Assembly (NCBI GenBank): GCA_964007475.1
Contig: OZ023273.1
Span: 139,287,308 to 139,351,307 of the forward strand
Direction: 5' to 3'
From: Hybos culiciformis
Lineage: Eukaryota > Arthropoda > Insecta > Diptera > Hybotidae
DNA: 64,000 nucleotides
In this document: positions 27,596-41,200 of the stretch, piece by piece
How the letters are laid out: each line of letters starts with the position of its first letter
Position numbering within the stretch: the first letter of the stretch is position 1
Made by a program: the position numbers and the translations under genes
The notes under the pieces: model-generated
Database searches by the model: none
What the model saw: the letters and a program-made list of their open reading frames with translations, nothing else
What the model was told of the DNA's origin: nothing

Positions 27596-27970
27596 CATCT
27601 ATCTCCCGTTTAACAAGGTACTCGTTTAACACGTTTTCGATCTTACACGGTTTTTATTCATAGTTACTATTTTTTTATTTATATGAATTACATATTTTTT
27701 TGTTTTTATGAAGAAGATATTTTTAAGTATATTTTTTATTTTAGAAATAAATTGAATTATTTTTATGTTTTCTATGATTAAATTGGTATTATTATATTTT
27801 ATTAAATATATTATTATATTATATTTTATTGAATATACTCGTAACTCGTATTTTGTATGAAATAAATGACTGATTTTTCGCTTTACACGGTTTTCCTATA
27901 TAAAAATCAATTTTTCGAGTTACACGGTTTTATGAAGAACGTATCTCCCGTGTAGAACGAGGGATAGGTG
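27596..27970. mobile_element. TA-flanked MITE (pogo/Tc1-like ends)
   Basis: The left end reads CATCTATCTCCCGTTTAACA and the reverse complement of the right end reads CACCTATCCCTCGTTCTACA. They match at about 18 of the first 25 positions, and each is flanked by TA. The 375-bp unit has no coding capacity. It carries three direct copies of TTACACGGTTTT inside (near 27643, 27882 and 27921). TA flanks and a 'CCTCGTT..ACA' end suggest a pogo/Tigger or other Tc1/mariner superfamily MITE. It begins only 20 bp beyond the target duplication of the hAT element. Confidence 0.65.
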
Positions 27971-27975
27971 TACAA

Positions 27976-28897
27976 TCTAATGAATTAACTAGACATTTTC
28001 TCTAATGTATAATGCGCTTAGTTCAAAAGCTGAATATTTTGTACATAACAACGTATTTTAATTTCCCAAGATTTTCAAATCGATATTCTTGTTTTGGAAT
28101 TGATACTACGCAAGACTAGACGTTTAATTCACGAATTTTTTAAATGCAACTTGCTTTCGTCTTAATTTTTATATGGTCAGACGTCTAATACAAGTTACAT
28201 AGTTTTATAAGTACCTCTCAAGCTTCTTTTTATGCAATGTAGGTATTTCATAATTTTACCGCATATTCACATATTGTTTAATAATTTTACATTTAAATTA
28301 TTTAGTTTTTTTTTTTCAAAACTTTAAAAGCTTCATCTACTATTAATATTCTAATTTATTTGATAAAATTTTTGAAATGAAGCAAAATGACCCATTGTCT
28401 TTGCACGAAAATAGTATTCAAAAGTATCTATAAAAAGTTTTAAATGAATAATTATGAAAAAAAAAAAAAAAACTAATTTAGTTTTAATATTTTATTAGTT
28501 TTCATTTTGACAATGACAACAAAGGAAATAATTTTAAAATATTGAAACTTACGTGGGAATTGAAGAATCAAGATCTCGAATAAAAAGATTTTTTTTTTCA
28601 ATTAACAGTGAAGTTATATTTTGAACGGATGAAAATTGAAAAAAGAAAACCACATTTCGCTTCTAGAAGTAAAAAATATTATTATGAGCTAAGAAATTGT
28701 TTATTGAAGAGCTTAATTGTTGTAACCCATGCTGATTTAAGACGAACTGGATAAAATTTGCCGGCAAATGTGATAAAAAAAATTTATTTTAAATTCTGTT
28801 CAAAATTATTTATCTGTGAAATATTTGCATTCCTTTATCGATAAACAGACTATACATTGAATTGAATAAATCAATTTTTTTTTTATATTTATTTTAG
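27976..28897 (+). other. ham: end of the intron upstream of ham exon A
   Basis: AT-rich sequence leading into the acceptor TATTTATTTTAG. No exon or element seen. Confidence 0.6.
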
Positions 28898-29229
28898 GAA
28901 GTAGCGGTGAGGATGTCGATTCTACATCAACACACAAACATCATCATCAACAACATCATCATCATCATCATCGGTTTTCACGTTCGTATCAACCATATCC
29001 GCATCATATTCCACCCAATGATATAATAGCTAATTTACCATTAATTCCGCCAGATCGAACGGCAGAGCGATTTCTAAGTGAAATGGCAAGGCTACAAGAT
29101 CCATTTAGTGAACTAGATATTCGTGAAGATGGGGTTTATGCAAAGAATTTATTACATCGAGGGACCAGATTTGGACCATTCTCAGTTAAATGGTGCTCAG
29201 AGCCAAGAGATAAAAATGTTGCTTGGGAG
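28898..29229 (+). CDS. ham: ham exon A: His-rich segment and first part of PR domain
   Basis: The acceptor is TATTTATTTTAG ending at 28897. The first two bases complete a codon from an upstream exon, so the exon enters in phase 1 and encodes 110 whole residues. It opens with [10 protein letters not shown], then a His/Gln run (28939-28971 approximately). It continues into a segment with [19 protein letters not shown], then REDGVYAKN and [18 protein letters not shown], ending AWE. This is the N-terminal half of a PR domain; vertebrate MDS1/EVI1 has the equivalent 'FGPY...YGWE' block. The exon ends after GAG at 29229, followed by GCAAGT, a GC-type donor. Reading on without splicing gives a stop about 15 codons later. 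The ATG at 29083 is internal (residue 62), not a likely start, because conserved sequence continues upstream to an acceptor. The upstream partner exon is not found. Confidence 0.9.
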
Positions 29230-32200
29230 GCAAGTGATTTTGAATATTATTTTTATTTTTATTGTGAATATTGATTTGAAATTTATAACTTGAAGAAAGA
29301 ATTGTGAAGCAAAATTCTCTTAATTACGCGACGGAACATTTTGATTTTATGTATGTACATAAAGGATAATTAATATTCCTGATAAAGGACAATTAATATT
29401 CCTGATTTTCTAGTTTGATTATTGCACTGTTGGGCTTGAATTTAACATATTATTAACATTATTTATACAGCTTTGTAATTACGAAAAAATATATATATGA
29501 TATACTATAGAGTATTTGGCTCGAATGCTTTCATAATATACTCACTCTTTTTTAATTTTTTTTTCTTAAGTGAATACTATTTTTAAAATTTCATAAATTG
29601 CCTTCTCACGCCTTTTCGCATTTCGTTTATTATATCAAAATTTTTTTTTAGTATTTTTCCTTTATTAGAGATTTTCCTTAAATTTACCTCTTAAAAAATA
29701 AATTTATCTTTTCATCTTTACAATTCAATTAAAAAAAATTAATTAAATTAAAGAATATAATCAATTTTATATTCAATTGAATCAACTATAAAATCATCAA
29801 TTGTCAATCATTATAAGGATACGAGAAAAAAAAGAAAACAAATTTAGAAATATGAAAATATCTGAAACTACTGAACTCTTAAAAAAAAATTCGTCCTAAT
29901 TCATCCAAAAAAAATGTCGAATGGTAAAAATAAAATTCAATATAAAAATTAGTAATACAATACAATTTTTTATTAGTTATCTAATCCTTGGAAAAAATAA
30001 TTTTATTTCCGCATTGAAATTATTTGTTTTTTTTTTTTTGGTCTGGGAATTATTCGATCCTTTCCGAAAATATCGAAAATCTTCAATTTCTCATAATGAC
30101 AAAACTCCTATTTATAGTGATTTAATAGTCGACAATTTGTATTAAATTAAAAATTTAAATCAAGCAATAAGTTTAAAGACGTAGATGTGCTTGTATGTTT
30201 GCGCAGCTTAAGAAATTACCACAACCTCATTTTTCTGCAATACCACCCTACATAAATTCTTTTCCTGTACCTGCGATACTTCAGATAAAAATTTATGAGT
30301 TAAACATAAAAGATTTAGATTGGAAGATTTTATCATTTTTTACACGCAAATTTAATGATCAAACTTCTTGTATGTCAAATTCTAGTAATAATTTTTTTCT
30401 GTTTAAAAAACAAACTTGTACAAACTTCGAGGTAAAATGATGAATTTGCGTTCAAATGTTTCACGATATTTATTTTTTCGACATTTAAAACAAAATCTCT
30501 TTAATAATCTTTTCTCTATCTGCGATTGACACTATGTCTGAAAATTGAAAAAAAAAAAAAAAAAAAGATGTTCTAAAAAGGTAAATAAGCGTAAATCCAC
30601 AAAATGCCCTCTAAATTAGTCTTGTAATTTTGGCATAGATATAAAGAAAAATATAATTTAGATTTCAGTTTTAAGGACACCTTTACAGGAATTTTGATAT
30701 GCGTGTGTTCTTTTATATATACATATATTAATCCATAAAAAATAGAGAAAATCTGTAAAACCCAAAATTGGATATAATTTTTCATTAGAAGAGAATACCC
30801 TCTTCACACATATGAAAATATTTGTTTTTGCACCCGGTTTGCGTGTTTATTTGTTTGGTGACATCTCAATATATCCTTGAAAAGGATACACTATCAGTAT
30901 TGAAATTAATATCTAACAACTGCCACTATTCTATTTTATTTTATATTCATCCAATGTATAATATGCTTAAGATAAGAAGACCAATGAATAATTATGTGCC
31001 AAAAAATGTTGTTTAATGAGTAAATCCTTTTATTTGCAAAAAAAATTTAATGGAAAACAGATCTTGCTATTTTTGGTTTTGTGTGGATTGAAAGAAATAT
31101 ATTATGTCTAAAAAATATCTGTTAATCACAAAGAAAATTTTTCCCGAATTCCGTGTAGTAGAAGCATACTGTCAGAAATTTTTCCAAAAATGTCTTTTAT
31201 AAGAGCTTAAAACTGTATATGAAAATAAAAAACATTACAAGTTAAAATCAGTAAAATAAATTGAAAATAGAAACATCAATTCAAATAATATTTAAGGACT
31301 GTATATAGAAGATGTTCCGAAGAATTTAATATTTAAGGATTTAATTTTTAGAATGTATACATAATCAGTAGCAATGTAACGTTTTTTTTTTATTAACAGT
31401 TTTTTGTTTGATCGTTTTTTAAGTGAGAATATCAGGTAGACAAATATTTATTGATGTGACACTCATCTTTTGATAAGATCCTTAAAAATAAAGATCAAAC
31501 AACATTAGTTATAAGGATTCAAATTATTGTTGATTTAAGATTTTTGATTAATTTGATATTTTTATTAATAAATATTTTTTAAATTTAATCCCTTTTTAAT
31601 AAAATGGATACTATGTATGTAAGAAAAAGAGTTTCTTTTTTTTAGAAGTTTTAGTTTCTCTTCGTAAGTTCGGACTTAATTTTCAAAATGTTTACAATTT
31701 GTTAAAGACCTTGACAAACCAGTACGGTCGATGTTATGACTTATTGATCTTGATATTAAAATTTAAAAGTGAAGACATCAAGTTTGTCATCAAATATAGC
31801 AACACTAATTTTTAACACTAATTTTTAAATTAATTATATGTCTTTCATGTTTTGCGTCACTTTTTTGTTAAAATATCTGACCCTTAATACTTCTATCTTT
31901 TATCTCTATACTACAAAAAAATGGTTCGAGACATAAAAATTCTTCATAAAATTTTTTTTTAGAGAAATTTTGTTTACACATTTAAAAGATTTTGTTTGAC
32001 AACTTAATTCATATGAAAACCTCATCAATCTTAAGTTAATTTTTTATACAATAAATTTACACATAAAATTTAACAATCACTCTAAAAAATTTCTTATCAT
32101 TATCATTCAATTAATTTTGCTATTTTTTTTTTAAATTAAATCCTTTCTTCAGAAATCCTTTGTTAATGTAGAAAAATGCTACCTAAAATTTAACGCTAAA

Positions 32201-35200
32201 TTTAATGTTTGAAAAAAATATAAAAAAAAAAGAAGATAAATCAGAATAAAATTAAGATACTAGAAAATTACAAAACCACAAACAACATTATTATTATTCT
32301 TATTTTGAAAATAGATATAATATAACATGGGAAAATGTGAATATACAATACATACATATAACTAAGGAAGATAATATATAGATAAAAATATTGTGTTTAA
32401 AAAATATTTTTTATTTTGTTAGTTAGTGTGATTGAGCTCGCAACTTATAATTAGCCGGAGAGGAAAAATGGTCCTTTCATTTTGATTTTCTGACCTTCTG
32501 TCAGTCTTTCTGTTCTGTTCACACACTTGCTTGTAGCTTAAACCTACTAATCCTATTCGTACAGTTTCAATAGCAAAATATGCGCAACCTCTTTAACTTT
32601 CATTAAATCTAAAGGATGAGATTTTAACAATACGACCTTTAAAGTTACAAACTGTCAGCAAATAAAATTTATATAAAATTTAGTCTGTGAAATGACAGGA
32701 TTGAATTTTTTGTAAGTGATGATTTGATAACACGACTTGGTTATAAGAAAATCTAAAATTTCCGGTTACATTGAAATTTTTTTTTGTATTTTTTTTTTTA
32801 AATTGCACAGAACTTTGTTTGTTATCTGAACCAAATAAAAAATATTAACAAATTTACAGATAATCGAAATCTTTTTTTACATGTGATAATACTTTTCCTG
32901 TAACTGAAATCTAATAATTTTCTGCATATGTTTCTTTGTTATCTCAACTCATCCCTATTTTGACTGAATCCCAACATATACAAATATATACGAATGCATG
33001 CTGCTTTTTGGCACATATTTTACAATTCATTAAAGAGTAAATATTAAAAATAAATGTTATGATTATATATTTTGTGGAAAAGAAAACTCTTGGGATTAAG
33101 TATTAAGATAACCACAATCGAATTGAAAAACATATTGAAAGAATAATTTACAATATAATTTTTTTTAATATAATTTAGACTTCTGTTTGGACTAGCTTCC
33201 AAGTAAATAATGAATCTGTTATGAATCTTTACAATAATTTTTGTTCAAAACTGTTGTCGAAATACATCGTTTTGGAAATATACCTAGAGCTAGAATTAGT
33301 GTCATTGTAGTATGAAATCTTACTATGTTTTGTTTGAAATTGCTCAGTTATTTTTAATTTTCAAAATATCAAAATAATTGGGATTTCAAAATGATTGAAA
33401 ATACAAAAATGTATCTTAATGTTTCTTGACTCTGGACGATATGAAAGTTTTTTATGCAAATAATATATTTAACTTCTTTAACTGGATTTTCGACCATTTT
33501 TCAACCATTATTGTTAACCTTAATTTATACCTAAATTACAATGTTTTTCTTACTATGTCAACTTTTTATTGCAATATGGACAAAAAATCCAGATACATAA
33601 TCCTTATTTCTTTCATAAAAGATATTTTTTTTTGTTCTCAATTAATATTCTTATTATAAAATATTCAAAATTTGAAATAAGAATGAAAATGGAATTTCAT
33701 TTCATGAATGGGAAGATAACAAATATATGTATTCTCGTAATTTGTGAACATTTGATTCAATTTAGATCATCCCTTTTGAATTAAAAAAAAAAAGATATTC
33801 TTTTGAAAGTAAAAAAAATAAAATGGTTTTCACACGTTTAAACCAACTAGTTGGGTTTATCTTTTTCTAATCCTTAACACCGGTAGCTTTGCAATATTAC
33901 AAAATGACATATACCCAATATCTTGTACTGTAGAAATAAATAAAAATTTATCTTGTTTTATTTAATTGAATGTAGTTTTTTAAGAAGATTTATTGAATAT
34001 CGTTTTGGGAATATGATCCTTTTTTTTAATTATTTCACACAAACACATTATTTAGATATAAGGTATATCAATTTATATTTTTGCTAATTAATATTTGAAG
34101 GATATTATCCCAAAAGTCGGATAACTTTTTTTTTACATTCCTTTTAAAATATGCAAATCGCGAACTGCAAATTCGTGACACTTAGATTTAAAAATCTTTA
34201 TTCAGTCAGGTGTGAATTTACAACTATTAAATTTTTTTTTTACATATTTTTGGAATAATTTTTACAATATCCTTAAATGGTATTCTGTTTATTTCTTTTA
34301 TTTACGTATTTAGAAAAAATTTCCACCATATTTTTCGCGCCCAAATTCATTACACATATAGTTAAACCCCTTAATTTTGTAATAAAAAAGATGGCTCTTG
34401 AATCACAGCGAGGAGCAGCTGTGTTTAAAAGTGCACAGAAAAAAATTTGCTCGTACTAATAACTAAATAATTCGTTAAAATCAACGAAAAATTCGTTATT
34501 TTGGCTACAACGAACATTTCGTTGAAAAAAGCTCGTAGTTCGTTAAAAAAGTTCGTTATACCCCAAAACCAAAAACCTTTCAAATTCTTCAGCAAAAACA
34601 CCGCAAATACGAAAGCAAAATTTTACTAGACTAAATTTTTTTTTATTATTTATTTAATTTTTTATTTATTTCTTTTTTATTTTTTTATTTTTTTTTTTAA
34701 TTTTTTTATTTTTTTTTATTTTTTTTATTTTTTTTTTATTTTTTTTTAATTATTTTTTTTTTATTTATTTTATTTATTTTTTTTATTTATTAATTTTTTT
34801 TATTTATGTTTCTATTTTTTTTATTTATTTTTTAAATTTTTTTATTTAATTTTTTTTTAATAATTTTTTTTATGCCCGCTTGTGGCTTCGAACCACTGTC
34901 CTAAACATTGCAATCCATCAACTCTACCACTGAGCTATGAACTAAATTTACGGCAATGTGTAAAATGGAAAATATAAGTTCTGCATGGATTGAAATTTTT
35001 GTTTCCCGTATTTAACGATAACGAACTTTTTTAACGAGTACTAAAAATGAAAAAAATGTTCGTAATAAGAAAATAAACGAAATTTACGTTACAAAAACGT
35101 AATTATTCATTATTTTTCGTTATCTTAACGAGAATGTCATTAACGAACTTTTTTGACGTAATGAGTACGAGCAAATTTTTTTCTGTGTGGTATTCTTAAA

Positions 35201-38200
35201 ATATACTTCGTTTTTTCATGCCCATAATTTAGCCCTTATGCGTTTCTAAAAAAAAACAAAAAGATGAATAAAAATCCACCCGTTTTCATATTTAAAATAT
35301 ACAAATAAAAAAATTTATTTTTTTTTCGTAAAAACAATAATTTTATTTTACAGAACAATTAAAAAATAAAAATAAAAACAATCGATTTGTTCATGCAAAA
35401 ATAATGAGTTTAAAAAATATCCTTAAAAAAAAAAAAAATAAGAAAATTCTTTCAAGTGTCCTTAAAGTGGTAAAAAATGTATGCTCTTTCAACCCACTTT
35501 TCACTCATTTTTATTTTATTTTTAATATAAATTTGTTTAATTTGTTCAAAATTATCCATTGAAAAATATATAAATAAATTTTAGAAAAAATATCCGAGCT
35601 CTCTTGAATAGTTTATGAGAATAAAAAATTTGAATAAAAAATTTGAATAAAAAATTTGAATAAAAAATTCATAAATTACTATGTAATCGGTGCTGTTCCA
35701 TGATCATTTGCTTGCAAAATATAAATGCAGTAAACTATAAATTCAGTTTCTAGAGAAATTAACACATTTCGACAACTTGCGGTTAATATGGGGCTAAATA
35801 ACGTTGAGTGTAACTTCGTTTTATTTATACAAAATAAAATTTGTCTTCATTCAAAATTCCATTTGCCTGTAAACATTAATGCCTGATGAGCTACTCACCT
35901 ATCCTAAATAAGTGCATCTTTCCGCTATGTTTAGAATATGCTTGATTTTTTTTAATACGGAAAAACAACATCCCAGACAACAATGAAACATGTTTAGGGC
36001 CGAACAATGTATAAGTAATAACCGAACTTAGCATTCCCTTCAAAAACTAAATTAACTGCCAACGTAAGTTTTTCAAATATTAGTAAAAATTTTGCAGGCC
36101 CCCCTCATTAACATTTCTACAAACACCGTTTAATAGTATACCTAATAATGTAACAAATATTCCTTTGAAACTAAACCAAAAAAAAATTAAAAGATAGAAA
36201 AACCTTAAAAATATAAAAAAAAAATTGTGAAAAACCAATATTTTAAAATTTTTTATTGTACCAACTTAAAAACTCCTTTCAATTAAGGACTTTAATTTAA
36301 TTGAAAATATTTTCCACTTTAAAAAGGTCGTTGCGGTTTTTGTGTTGTAAACAAAATTTTAAAAAGGATCCAAAAAAAAAATAAAATGTATATTATATAC
36401 TACTTATAATTTTCATTTTTTTAAGATTCAGGAGTGTGGGTTACATGTGCATTTAGAAAAAAAAAAAATAAAATAAAAAAAAAAAAAACGAGAGGAATAA
36501 AGAATTTTTCAATTCTTTTGGTCCAATGAAAAAGTCGTTTTTCCACATGAATTATTAAATAAGTAGATACATTAAAGTATAATTAAATAAAAAAGAAAAT
36601 ACTTGTAATTTATAAAAAGTTGTACTTTTTGTGACTTACAAACACCACAAAAATAACCAAAGTTTTTTTTTTATTTAAAAAAAAAAAAATATGAAATTTT
36701 CTTTTTGGAAAAAAGTAATTTTTGTATTTAAATTGAAAATTGAAATTATATTTTAATGAATAATTAATTAGGAGTGATAAATTTTGAAAATTCTAATTAA
36801 TTTTTATATAAATAACATTTGAATAGAATTTCAAATGGAAAACATTAAAATATTATGCACAAGTTCACTGAAATTCTATTATATGGGTAACATTCTGTTG
36901 CTAAGCTTTGAAAATATGGAAATTCTTTCAAAACTAATAGCTCGATGTTGCTGCAGCTTATACAAATTAGGCCTAAAAATTATGTGAATAATTTTCAGAA
37001 ATAAAAACTTATTCATTCCGGAATATATGGAAACTAAATATGAACCTTAATCCTTTTAATATTTATCAGCTTCGGTTATAAAAAGAAATTAATATTATTC
37101 AAATTTTATTTTTAAGAACTTAATAATACATTTTAAATTTTAATTTCTACTTAATTTTAATTTAAGTAACGAGTAGCTAATAGATACAAAAAATAAATAA
37201 AATCAAGATACGTAATAATCTTATATAATGATATAGTATCAATTTACACAAAGTATGTTAAAAATTTATAATAATACTAAGCTTCATTTGAAAATTATTA
37301 TTATACCAATTCACAATGATAGTAAAATGTATATATAAACATTTTTTTTTGATAATTTAATTCACAAAATAACATTTTTTTTTATATTTTGTCAATAAGA
37401 ATGTATTAAATTTTTTTTAACAAAAATAATAAATAAACATTCTTTACAAATAATATAATTATTATTTTCAATGAAATTTTATATATAAGCCTAAAAGCAA
37501 CAACAAATAAAACATTATATATTTAATAGTAAAGAAATGAACCAATTATTTTTATATTTCATGTTATTTCTAAAAGGTGGCGCTATAAACATTAAGAAGA
37601 ATTTTTAATAAATTCTAATTTCATTTTGTTATAAATTTTTTACACCATTTTATTATGATTTTATTTTTTTTTTGTCATAAGAACATAATAAATAATGTTT
37701 TTTTTTCAATGTTTTCTTTTTTAGGTGATAGCTGGTTCTAATGTTCACGGATGGTTAGAACCATCACCAGAAATAGCTAATTTGTTAAAACAAATTCGAT
37801 TTGTTCAAAATTCGAATGATGTCAATTTACAACATTTTTTAATAGGTTGCTATGTAAGTATAAAAGATTATTTAATATATAGACCGTAAATAATAGCTTG
37901 ATTTTTGGAATTGGTCCATGGCTTCAGTACAATCATTGATTAAAAATTCTAATATAAGATAAATAAGTAATAATACAACGTTTTATAGTTCTAATTAATT
38001 CTTAATTAATGGAAAAATCTACAGGGTTTTTTTCATTTAATTATTAATTTTGAATAAACTGATTGAAATATTAAAAATGGTTCATCAAATAGAAGAAAGG
38101 ATTTGGATTTAAGAATATAAAATTTATTACCTCAACGACTAATTAGGTTATGACATTGATTTCGTGCTTATCAAAAGTATAATATGATTTTTTGTTTAAT

Positions 38201-41200
38201 TTTTATTTAGGTTTGGTATGAAACATGCAAGGATATAATGGTGAACGAAGAATTAGTTACAGGACCTAAGAAAACAATTCAATTAAAAGATTTATTTAGT
38301 AATAATGGTTTAGCAAATTATAACAATTTAAATAATAGTAATGAAGATAAATTAAGTGATAGAGAAAGTGGTAAGTAACAAAAAAATATATACAAAAACT
38401 TTGTGATTAATTTTGATAAGTAACATCAAATTTCTTTAAATAAATTTTAGATATAAAAAAGAAAATATTGTTCTATGAACCTATCGCCGCCAATAACATT
38501 ATTTAATAAAATTATTATGATAGCTGAAAATATTTTTTAATAGCATAAAATAATATATATTGTTAATTTGAGATCTCATGTCAATAGAAGCACGTGTCAT
38601 ACATTTTTTTATTTGATTTACCGAAAAAAAAAAAAATATAGTTTTTAAATTTAAGTATACAACCATTAAAAACAATATTGAGCAATAAAAAAAATATCAG
38701 GGTAATCACAATCCTTTTCAAAAAGGATAATGTAATATTTCTATGTCAACTAATATTATACTCTTATGAAAATTAAAATAAGATGCAATAATTGACCCTT
38801 TTTATAATTAATGTTTTTTTTCATATATCTAATTTTTATTTTTGATTAATCAAAAATAAATGAAAGATATAAAAAGAAGTTGATTTTGAATTTAGGTTTT
38901 GGAACTATTTTAAAATTTTTTTTATGAACATGATTACTTTCAAATTGCTTGTACTTTTGAACAATGACATGAGTTAGGTGTACTTTTTAAACTATGCATA
39001 GATTGCTTCTTAATTTAATGACTTTTCCGTGTATAACAAAATTCAAAACAGGAAATAAAATTAGAATTTTAAGTTTATTATGAAAACGTTAAAAAATTAT
39101 GAATCTTATAAATTTTATAAGGTCACGAACAATTTTTAACAATAACTTTATAATGTAATTACAATGATAAAAACAAAAATGATTTGAGGGTGAAATTAAA
39201 TCTAAAGTCAAATCATTATAAAAGGGGGATGATTTCATTAGGATTTTTATTTTGACCAAAACCAAAATAATTTAAATGTTCTTATTTGTAACTTAAATAA
39301 AATTATTTTGATTTCGATAAATTTGATTTAGAATTATAATTCGTTCGAAAGTATTGTTTTATATTTAGTTTTTTTTCTTAAAAGGCAGATTCAATTTCTG
39401 AATGGGTGCTAAATTATTGGGCATAAGAATTAAGACGCATCATTCTAAAAACCAACCTTGTCCATTACCAATGCTAACCTATTTTTTTTGATAATTATGT
39501 TAAAAATAATTTGTGCAAGAGCTTGTTATGCTAACTCGATTTTATGAAAACAAAAAATTTTATGTGCGTAACCTTTGAACTAAATAATGTATGAATAAGT
39601 TAACGCGTTTTTGTATTTTCCTTTTATTCTCTAGAATTAAGCACAAATTCTGATATACAATTTTTTAGTTCACTCAATTATTTTCAATTGGCGAACAATA
39701 AAAATTATGTTAAGTAAAAATTTGAATTTTGCATCATTAGAAAATTTCTATAATAATCATTATTTATTGTAATTTTATTAAGCCCGAAAAATATACATAC
39801 ATACGATTTCTGGGCCCTCTGTTTAATATACCTAAGCTGTGGTGCTTTTTGTTTTAATACTTTTTAATGAAAGCATAAGCAATATAGAAATATTAATTTG
39901 TGACAAATAAGAACTGGTATAAGTTAAGTTAAAAGACCTAGGAACTAATTTTTAATTAGCATGCGCTGCTAAACATGCAATGGCACATGGTTGAGTTCTC
40001 AAATAAATCTAAAAATTCAATATTTAATAATCTATCTCGTATACTTTATATAAAATGATATTTAAAAAAATCTTACATAAAAAGAGGTTTTATTTTATAG
40101 CAATATGATTCTCATTGTCAATAAATTCAGGAATTCGAAAAATCAAAATATCTGAAAACTTAATCTTTATGAATATATTTTACTTAGGATACATTCATAT
40201 ATTGATGGTTGGCTGATATCGCTACACCTAACTACAAAGTTAGTATTAAACTATCTTAAGAACATTTTCGGAGGTAAAAGTTTATGAAAAGTTTTTTAAG
40301 TAAAAGTGAAATAGTTAGAAACATTATTATATTATAAAACTCATAGATCGTGGGAATTTATATTTTCGTATGAGACAAGATAATTTCTATTCTGACTATA
40401 GTATAATATGTTTGTCCATATGGTGCAAGATCCTTTTTATTACACTATTATAATTTAAAGGTAAGTTACTTGAAGCAAAAAATGTAATGTCAAGATGAAT
40501 TTTAAAATTGCTCAAGAATCCGTGACGAAGTGCATTTAATTTATTTGAAGGATAAAAAAAAGGAATATTTCAATTTAATATCGTTCGAATAAGTTAAAAA
40601 TTGAAAACAGTAAGGCACATAATAATTTTGCATTTTTAATGAAAAAAAACCGTTGAATAAACAGGTGAACTTAACTTTATGTTGTTATGTTAATTCAAAG
40701 TCAAAGTAATAAAATTGAAATTTTCTTCAACTGAAATTTGAGTAAATTTTCCCACAATATTTTTGTTTTTTCTGTCACGTCATCTTTTTAATGCATTTTG
40801 TATAAGTATAATATGCAGTTTATAAATATTCTGATTTTCTAATAACTTCACAGCGAATGGAAACAATGTTAGTAGAAAAAAAATAATAATCGTTTTTATT
40901 TTAAAAATTTCCAATCCTCAATCTTCAAGATGCATTTTAAAGTTCAAGAAGAACACACAACATCAAAAGAATAATGAATTTTATCGATTTCAGAAAATTT
41001 TTCCTAAGTTAGAATTATTTTTGACATTTGAACACTTTATCTAAATTCGAAACAAAAAGTTTTTATTTTTCAATTACAAACGAAGAGTAAGTTTTATTGG
41101 TATCAATTTAAGCTATTTATTTTCCTGTCAAGTTACTAGACGAAGTTTTTTTTTTTTTGAAATTTCAATAATTAATAAATTTTTAATTAATAAAAATCAA

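Larger units (their letters stand above)
34434..35187. mobile_element. inverted-repeat (foldback/MITE-like) element with AACGAA motifs
   Basis: The two ends are a perfect 24-bp inverted repeat beginning CACAGAAAAAAATTTGCTCG and continuing TACT. Further in, TCGTTAAAAAAGTTCGTTAT on the left (about 34540-34559) is matched by ATAACGAACTTTTTTAACGA on the right (about 35018-35037). Both arms are full of CGTTA/AACGAA copies. The centre holds a T-rich tract and a tRNA-derived sequence. I see no clean target duplication (left flank AAAAGTG, right flank TGGTATT) and no ORF. It is probably a non-autonomous DNA transposon or foldback element interrupted by a SINE. Confidence 0.7.
29230..37724 (+). other. 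ham: ham intron A/B, 8495 bp, GC-AG, with a nested inverted-repeat element
   Basis: The donor is GAG/GCAAGT and the acceptor TTTTTTAG. I see no coding exon in it. It contains a 23-bp tandem duplication (29361-29406), an inverted-repeat element with a tRNA-derived insert (34434-35187), a 13-bp tandem repeat (35620-35669) and scattered poly(A/T) tracts. A stretch at about 32440-32620 is less AT-rich than its surroundings and carries CTTCTGTCAGTCTTTCTGTT, which may be an old repeat, but I cannot assign it. Confidence 0.75.

Noticed and set aside
29083..29274. ATG 29083 as the start of ham
   Set aside because: The frame is open and protein-like for 61 codons upstream to a good acceptor, so it is an internal Met.
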